Positions 57,941 through 64,000 of a DNA stretch of 64,000 nt are shown piece by piece. This stretch comes from Perkinsus olseni (Eukaryota > Perkinsozoa > Perkinsida > Perkinsidae): the NCBI GenBank assembly GCA_013115135.1, contig JABANP010000160.1, positions 1 to 64,000 on the forward strand, given 5' to 3'. Each line of letters starts with the position of its first letter. Positions within the stretch are counted from its first letter, which is position 1. Below the pieces are notes generated by a model. That model had not been told where the DNA came from, ran no database searches, and saw only the letters and a list, made by a program, of their open reading frames with translations. Position numbers and translations under genes: made by a program.

Positions 57941-60690
57941 TTACCGCAACTGTTTAGCCCAGTGAAGCTTGCTCGTTAAACTATGGAACCAGTCGTCAAG
58001 ATGCTGGGAATACGATACGAATGGTACCGGTGACATACCTGCCCAAGCAACGCTCCATACTCCTGTACTGGGATCTAGGAATCCACCCAGTAGGGCGTTA
58101 AGCATGAAGGAATTCCCCTATCGAAAAGGTCAACTTTCACACAGAACCCCCGCACGTCACTCAGCGAATAACGATTCCGGAGGACGTGTGGACGACGAGA
58201 TCTTCTCGACACAGTATATTCTAACCCTTAGCAGCGAAGTGACATGACTAACGCCCCTGATCCACGGGATTAGCTAAGAGAGAGTTGAGGATACTCCCAG
58301 AGGAGGCTAACGACATCAGCAATACAATCATCAAAGCCCCTCATTGCGGTGTCTTTGTGACTGTAGTCCGCGTCGACGATCACAGTACACCAGCAGAGCC
58401 GAAAGGGAATTAATGAGCAGGTATGTGAAGCCAACATGCATGCTTATCCGTTATCATTACTGGTAGTAATCCGCACTCGTTGGCTCCGATCCAGCCCAAT
58501 CTCGATGGCACCATCAAAACAGGCTACGGGAAGGCTGCGGGTATTCCGAGGTATCACAATCTGAACACCAACAACAAGAAGCATGAAGCATTGCAATACC
58601 GCAGCAGACCAGGTGGTGGAGCAAAAGTTTCGACAAGAAAACCAAAACCTCCCAGCGGTCTGCGACAATTCCGAGCTTCAATTCTAATCAGCAGCCACAA
58701 AGGCCAATGACCCTACACGAGGTGGGAGCTGAGCTCAGTTGCTATGCGATGAAGGTTATCGGACTCACTTCTATAGAGGCGCTAGCTGGCAGCACTAACG
58801 GTCGCTGGTTGAGTCCGTGGGGGGCTATTGGAGTTACCATGATACATGGGACATTCGGTGCTACCTGACGTGAGGAGGAAGGATCAGAAGGTCGTCATCA
58901 TCACGACTAATACAATGAGGAAACACCGCAAGATACTCAATTGACTCGAAGATCCGGGGCCCAGGAAGGCCAATAGGCTGCCACCACCATGAGCAGCAGC
59001 AGCAAGGGTAATACTTACCAGAGAGCCTCCAGCTGCCATGCTATATGCACTAGACCCACTAGGGGTGCAGATAATCAGCCCATCCCCTTGGAACTGAGTC
59101 ACGTACTTACCATCAACGATAAAGTCGAACCGTTGAAGGGCAGCCTTAGCACCTCTGATAAGAGAAGGCCTCAATGATAGATCGATCGTCAGGGCGCGCG
59201 CTTCTTACCTCGCAATGACGCACTCATTGAGAACATGTTGTTGCAGTATAACTTCCTCCTCCACCCCGTCAGAGCCTCCTGCTGCGTCTGATGCATCCAA
59301 TGGTGAGTCGTCTGAACTCTTCCGTACTTTACTCAGTACTTCACATCTCAACCTCGAACGCATTGTGCAGAATACCTGAATACAACAGCAACAGCAGCAG
59401 CAGCCTTGATAGCTGTCATCAGCGAGCCAGAACGACACAACACGTTATACCAAGGTGAATCCTAGACAAGCCTCTACTAGGAGAAAATTGAGTCAGACGT
59501 TCCCTGCACAGCGCAAGGCCGGTAGAGGGGACTTTGTCTGCACTTCCCAACCTACCTTGGACTTTTCCTCATCATTTGCCTTGAGTACGTCCTCCACTGG
59601 GGCATCGAATACCTTGTTGAGCAGTTCTCGATACCTACACCACAAGGTGGCCCCCACGGATTCATCATACACTTCTGTCAGTATAACAAGGTGACCACAG
59701 TGAATCGTCGGTGAGCTTACTTCTCGAATGAATGGGGCGTTAAGAAGCCCAGACTTCCGAGGGCAAACGCCACCACAGGAGGAGGCATCAACGACACTAT
59801 GTTCCCACGACGATACAAGTTGTCAGCTGAGATAAAGACACAGACTTGCAATCTTGGTACATCTTGGACTTTTCTCAACGTGCCGCCGCGGGATTATGAG
59901 GAGCTCTGTGCCGCTATGAGAGTACGAAGTAGGGTAATTGTTAATCCCTCTGACGATGATGGATCCTCGAATATCCGACAGAAGAGAGATACCGAGGCGT
60001 TAGAAAATCTCTCATTCCTGGACGCACCCTATCGAGAGTTGCACTCCCGAGCTTCAAAAATTGATATCAATTTAAAGTGAAGAGGAGACCAACTCGGAGA
60101 AGCCTGTGATCGTGTTCGCCATCCAATCACTCACTTTCGAGCCACATAATCGTTCTCAAGACGGTGCCGTCACCACCGAGGCAGATGACCAAGTCCACCA
60201 TCACGGGGTCGCACTCATATGTATCAGGATCCGCTAGACTAACCTCCTTACCATCTCCCATTACCATACGAACACCCTGCGTTGAGGAAATGTAAGATTC
60301 CAAGATTGCCGCCATCGATCGATGACCAGGTGAGTAGGGTAACCTACTTCCCCACCATCCCCTTCGACGCATCTTTTCTTGCACCCCAAACATCCAAACC
60401 TCGACAACGGACCTCGATCACGCTGTGCTGCAACTGAAAATATACCACTTGTGCAGCGTCATTCTCTTACGCTGAAATGCACGTTTTAACCATAATGCTC
60501 GGAAATAATACCGCAGCTGGGGTTCGAACCAGGGACCTCCCTCTACTACCATCAGGATCGTTAGGATCCAGTAGGACTGTTAATCCCCTTTCGTCTCTGA
60601 CCCAACTAGCCACCTCCACCAAAGCTTCCGTTGCCTCATCATCTCCCCATTTTTTAGTTACCAATACTGTCCGTGGAGCGGAGCTCCTAA
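57941..60690 (-). CDS. NAD kinase
   Basis: Phosphorylates NAD to NADP. Exons on the minus strand are: about 60690-60550 (VTKKWGDDEATEALVEVASW, LLDPNDPDG), 60276-60135 (DLVICLGGDGTVLRTIMW, the GGDG ATP/NAD motif) and one ending at 59721 (PPVVAFALGSLGFLTPHSF). Next are one ending at 59556 (LWCRYRELLNKVF), one ending at 59209 ([22 protein letters not shown]), 59154-59019 ([20 protein letters not shown]), 58864-58769 ([20 protein letters not shown]) and 58560-58461 (ACFDGAIEIGLDRS, VRITTS). The last exon is 58038-57941 ([20 protein letters not shown]). All family blocks are present in order. One further exon after the first is likely. Downstream and tandem to the next NAD kinase. Confidence 0.88.
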
Positions 60691-60936
60691 AAACGGAAAA
60701 CCATTAAACGACTTTGAGACTCAAACTGAGTCTACCGAGCATGAGACCCTCTTATTACGCGAATAATCGATTACACGGGCGCGCGCTACTATCAAACAAA
60801 TCAGTATAAACGGTAGGAATTACAAGTTATAATTCGTAATCAGATTTTCTGCCGAAGAACCTCAAAAGAATCGGCGTAAGATATCTCCGCACGCACCGGC
60901 AAAAAATTCAAGATATTCGGTGATTCCTCTCTACTA
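60691..60936. other. Gap between NAD kinase and EF-hand gene
   Basis: AT-rich and short, likely promoter and 3' flank. No motif recognised. Confidence 0.4.
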
Positions 60937-62710
60937 CTACCAGGCCAATTTAATGCTCCTTCCATCCCTCACTGGATGACTTCGAGGAAGTTGTGGTTCG
61001 TCTGTCGGGGTATGAGGACTGTTCAAATTACTCTGGGATCGAGCCAACCACGCAATCCCCAATATGAACTCCTCAATGTCGATCGTGCCCGATCTGAAGG
61101 CTAAAGATACTTCAAATCGATCACGTGATCGATTCACTAACCTGTCTATATCGAATGCCTGGAAAGCGCTCATATACGTCACTCGAGCTAGTGGGATATT
61201 CGAGTGCTTTTCTGAAACACAAGAGCATCCGAACACCCCTCCTCCACGTAGACTCACCTCCGTACTGATCATAATTGAGGAAAAAATTGACCAGCGCATA
61301 GCCGTTCTCAAAATCGATCGGATCCAAATGCTTTTTACCGCGCGCCAAAGAATGGAATATAGTCGCTAATCGATATAGCGTCTCGTAATTGAAACCAGTA
61401 CCTAGAGATATATGAACAACAAGTCAACGTTGAGGAATTGCAAGATAGCAAGATAAGCATCACTCACGTTTCTGTAACGACGAGACCACCTTAGCCTTGT
61501 CCAACCACTCTTGCAGGGCCTGGCAAAAACACGAGAAGTCCGCAACCAACTGACCCAGTCCCAACCCGGGCTTCAAAACAGCCACGCGAGAGCGCTACTG
61601 CCACAACCAAAGCTCCCTTCACAACCAACCATTCGGACAACAACAGCAACACCGATAGATGATGGTGTACTGTGCAACGACAGGCCTTCCCAAAATACCA
61701 AGTACTCTACACGCATGTTGATTCTGATACTATGAATTACTATCTTATTGTTCTTGCCGCCTTATTATTTCCCTTTTGTAAGATCGACGACGACCAATTC
61801 CACTTACTGGTTTGAGCTCGGGCGATATGATACCATCAGAGGATATTCCTGGAAGATTCGCCTCCTGCGCAGCATCTCGACAAAAATCGATAACAGACTT
61901 CGGCGTCAATGTCCGTGTTAATGCCGGGGTTCCCTGAGAAGAAAGATCAGCAGAAGAAAGGAATCCAAGCTCGACCCATGCAAGATACAGATATTCGCAT
62001 CAGCATCGTCCAACTGTCTTCTTTATACGGCAAGGGAACCCTCACCAGAGCCACACACAGTCAAATGATGGATCGTGAGAAAGTAATTGAGTGATTCCAT
62101 ACATGGGTGTCCTAGGTTCTCATACACGCAAGAGAAAACCAATACTAGCGTAATCGTGGTCTGAGGATGTTTACTTCACCCTTGCCAATCTCAGGTATGA
62201 AAGATATTCATAACGAGCACACAAAACAAGCTGTGCGATTATTACTCGACGCCAGCCCTGCATCCGGCCGCTCCTATTCGGGCTCGTCTCCTTGCCTCCT
62301 TCTACTCGAGGGCTCGAAACCGGACTAGAACCTGACGAATCGATCACGTGATCGATTTGGAAAGTTCCCGTTTCGTGAGGCTACTCCAGGAGTAACTCCT
62401 GGAGTAGCCTGGAGTAGTACTCCTCTTAGAGTACTGCATTAGCGGGTAAACATAGACTTAATTGCACAGAAACGCTCTTCCCTAGAATCGAACCCGATAC
62501 CCCTCGCTTACTAGATGCCTGATTGAATGGAATCGGTGTTGGGGCCGATGATGACGAGGACGGTGACTTATCATGCGACGGATCAGACATGCAGGTAAAC
62601 GACTGAGATCGAATCACAGCCCGAGAGTTTAAGATACCGAGGCCTCGGATCGAACCCACGACCTGTCCATTAACCGGTACTATACACAAAACCAGTCCAG
62701 CGTGTTTCAC
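60937..62710 (-). CDS. EF-hand calcium-binding protein
   Basis: Minus-strand gene. 5' exons: MKHAGLVLCIVPVNGQ (62710-62663), then CMSDPSHDKSPSSSSS to NQAS (62602-62512). Further exons: about 61917-61822 (SVIDFCRDAAQEANLPGISS), one ending about 61465 (CQALQEWLDKAKVVSSLQK), and about 61390-61245 (LYRLATIFHSLARGKKHLDP, LVNFFLNYDQYG). The last pair joins across intron 61141-61094 to give a canonical loop DIDRSGTIDIEEF with all calcium ligands, followed by ILGIAWLARS and a stop after IKLAW. One clear EF-hand is seen; a degenerate partner may lie in LDPIDFENG. Several middle boundaries are approximate. No catalytic domain found. Confidence 0.65.
61094..61141 (-). repeat. EF-hand intron with perfect AATCGATC palindrome
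   Basis: 48-nt intron splitting the calcium loop (AFDID-RSGTIDIEE). It contains AATCGATCACGTGATCGATT (61115-61134), a perfect 20-nt palindrome found again at 62338-62357. Confidence 0.85.
62338..62357. repeat. Perfect 20-nt AATCGATC palindrome
   Basis: Identical to 61115-61134. On the minus strand it lies just before a possible acceptor (cgattcgtcag), so it is probably intronic within the EF-hand gene. Confidence 0.8.
62378..62410. repeat. 33-nt hairpin next to the palindrome
   Basis: AGGCTACTCCAGGAGT and ACTCCTGGAGTAGCCT, 16-bp perfect arms with a 1-nt centre. A partial third repeat of CTGGAGTAG follows. Confidence 0.85.
62456..62511 (-). repeat. Introner-like intron, T-arm core (EF-hand gene)
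   Basis: Donor gtaagc followed by GAGGGGTATCGGGTTCGATT. The donor is set by the exon ending NQAS; the acceptor (near 62456) is tentative. Confidence 0.55.
62603..62662 (-). repeat. Introner-like intron, T-arm core at the donor
   Basis: 60-nt intron starting GTCGTGGGTTCGATCCGAGG and ending GTGATTCGATCTCAG. It is a multiple of three without stops, so it could be read through if unspliced; the intron call is inferred from the repeat. Confidence 0.55.
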
Positions 62711-62800
62711 TGAATTGTAAATTATTATAATACTAAATTCACACCACCAGGAATGGAAATAGGGACCTATCGATGTCCCTGCAAACAGCCAAACGCTCTC

Positions 62801-64000
62801 CTATCTAAGCTCTTTTGCCCAATGTAATTTACTTCTCAAACTGTGGAACCAATCGTCGAGGTGCTGTGTAGTCGAGACAAACGGTACCGGTGACATACCT
62901 GAACTCACGCATCAACATCATTATGGTCCGGACGGAGCTGACTGGTGGACTAGTAGTCGCATTTTTCAAAAATTAGATAATCAGAAAATCCGCAAAAGTT
63001 GGAGTTCCCATCGGCGGTACTACGCCAATCCTCAGATATAAAATCCCAAACAAACCGAAACGCCCCCTCCCCTCACTTGTCGTAATCCTCACTCGACTGC
63101 CTCGGTCAAGCTCGACATTGGTAGCACCGTCAAAACTGGCTATAGGCAGAGTTCGTGACTCCTTGGGTATGCCAACCTGCTCAGGATCGAAAGATCCCCG
63201 GTTCGAATCCTCCCATCTCTCTTTTCTACTTCTATTGTTGCCCCTGCTGGTAAAATTAATGGTCGCTGTGACAGACCGTGCGGCGCTATTGGTGTCACCA
63301 AAATACATGGCACATTAGGAGCAACCTAGACAGCAAAAGGTTACCATCGAGATTTCCTAGGAACTATTCCATTCAAATTCGACCAACCCGATCTGCGTAA
63401 GAATCCATTGATCACGTCTCTTTACTTGCCGGCTTATGAAGGTAGTCCAGACATCCCAGGACTCGTTCGACCGGATAATTTCACCCATTTTCTCCCATTT
63501 TACCCCACAGTATTATTACCAAACTTCCACCAGCTGCCATGCTATATGCACTGGATCCGCTAGGCGTAGCGATGATCAATCCATCTGCTTGGTATTGGGT
63601 CATCAGTTGCCCGTCCACGTAGAAGTCAAACTTATGGAAGGCACTCACACATCCTCTGAAAAAAGAACAGCGTCACTGCGCCACGAAACTAAAGGCTGCT
63701 GAGGTATACGAGAAAGCGCATACGTGCAAGCCTAGAGCTTCAACCACGAACGCAGAATCGATCAGGCGATCGATTTGCATCATTACCTCGCGATCAAACA
63801 CTCGTTCAACACTCTATGAATGCCAAGAACTTTCGGGTCCTCCTCAGATTTGATCACCTCGCAGCGTAGTCGTGACCGCAGTGTGCAAAAAACTCGCTGA
63901 AATAGGACGAATCTTAGCTTGAATCGTGCAAGATACGGAACAGGTCGACTAAGTACCTTCTTTTTTGCCGCCTCAACATCTTTATTATCATCCTTCCCCA
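62801..64000 (-). CDS. NAD kinase, second copy (5' end outside window)
   Basis: Tandem paralogue of 57941-60690. Visible exons are one ending at 63957 ([11 protein letters not shown], runs out of the window), 63896-63787 ([28 protein letters not shown]) and 63655 to about 63520 ([20 protein letters not shown]). The next is about 63330-63230 ([23 protein letters not shown]), then 63176 to about 63080 ([26 protein letters not shown]). The last is 62898-62801 ([20 protein letters not shown], stop). Exon borders match copy 1, but the introns differ completely and carry introner-like repeats. Substrate motifs are intact, so it is probably functional. Confidence 0.85.
63177..63229 (-). repeat. Introner-like intron, T-arm core inverted (NAD kinase 2)
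   Basis: 53-nt intron gtagaaaagagagatggga-GGATTCGAACCGGGGATCTT-tcgatcctgagcag. Its core is the reverse complement of the L12 intron core (GATTCGAACCGG and CTTTCG shared). It occupies the place where NAD kinase 1 has an unrelated intron. Confidence 0.8.
63656..63786 (-). repeat. Composite intron (NAD kinase 2)
   Basis: 131-nt intron with AATCGATC-n4-GATCGATT 10 nt after the donor (63756-63775). TTTCGTGGCGCAGTGACG lies before the acceptor. Confidence 0.75.
63897..63956 (-). repeat. Intron made of the GTATCTT hairpin motif
   Basis: 60-nt intron gtacttagt-CGACCTGTTCCGTATCTTGC-acgattcaagctaagat...tttcag. It is the fifth copy of the dispersed motif and the only one clearly inside an intron. Confidence 0.75.

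Noticed and set aside
60470..60560. A complete tRNA gene on the minus strand around GGTTCGAACCCC
   Set aside because: The T loop is good, but no acceptor stem closes and the 5' half is coding for NAD kinase; treated as an intron with a T-arm-like core.
62600..62700. A tRNA gene around GTGGGTTCGATCC
   Set aside because: No paired acceptor or anticodon arm; again inside a split gene.

Overview
The window is nuclear DNA of an intron-rich, gene-dense protist. Supporting evidence: GT-AG introns (many only 45-80 nt), a histone H4 sequence, two nuclear-type tRNA genes, a mitochondrial-type L12 with an N-terminal leader, DHHC, U-box and protein-kinase genes split by introns, and two K+-type membrane pyrophosphatases. 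The gene set and tiny introns would fit an alveolate such as a perkinsid or dinoflagellate relative. That is an inference; no rRNA or spliced leader was found to fix the taxon.

Region 1 (about 0.3-24.7 kb) is a repeat-built accessory block. A large inverted duplication (arms 646-6086 and 8753-13815, roughly 96-97 percent identical by eye) carries two members, A and B, of an unrecognised multi-exon family. A third member, C, lies in the 2.7 kb spacer. The right arm is broken at 13815 by a 10.7 kb composite insert. Its first part is an uninterrupted ORF (13685-16417, minus) that I read as an endogenous L-protein (polymerase plus capping domain) of a mononegavirus-like negative-strand RNA virus. 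Its second part is an LTR retrotransposon: a 5'-truncated copy, a shared LTR, a full gag-PR-RT-RNaseH-INT copy and a final LTR. After the insert, right-arm homology resumes at 24573-24714, matching 318-457 in the left arm.

Region 2 (24.8-41.9 kb) holds an unknown split gene, three tandem RS-rich protein genes, a U-box E3 ligase gene, tRNA-Arg and tRNA-Ser, two tandem H+-pyrophosphatase genes and mitochondrial L12.

Region 3 (42-64 kb) is a run of intron-split genes: DHHC acyltransferase, divergent protein kinase, RPA12-like zinc ribbon, PH-domain protein, an unknown gene, RluA-type pseudouridine synthase, two related secreted proteins, a truncated histone H4, one complete and one partial NAD kinase plus a stray NAD kinase last exon, and an EF-hand protein.

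The two most striking signals are the open viral L gene fossil and the introns. Many short introns in unrelated genes are built from the same small repeats: a tRNA T-arm-like core (GGTTCGAATC, in both orientations), a 20-nt palindrome (AATCGATC-n4-GATCGATT), a GTATCTTGC hairpin motif, and a 3' module TTTCGTGGCGC. This looks like intron gain by mobile, tRNA-derived introner elements.
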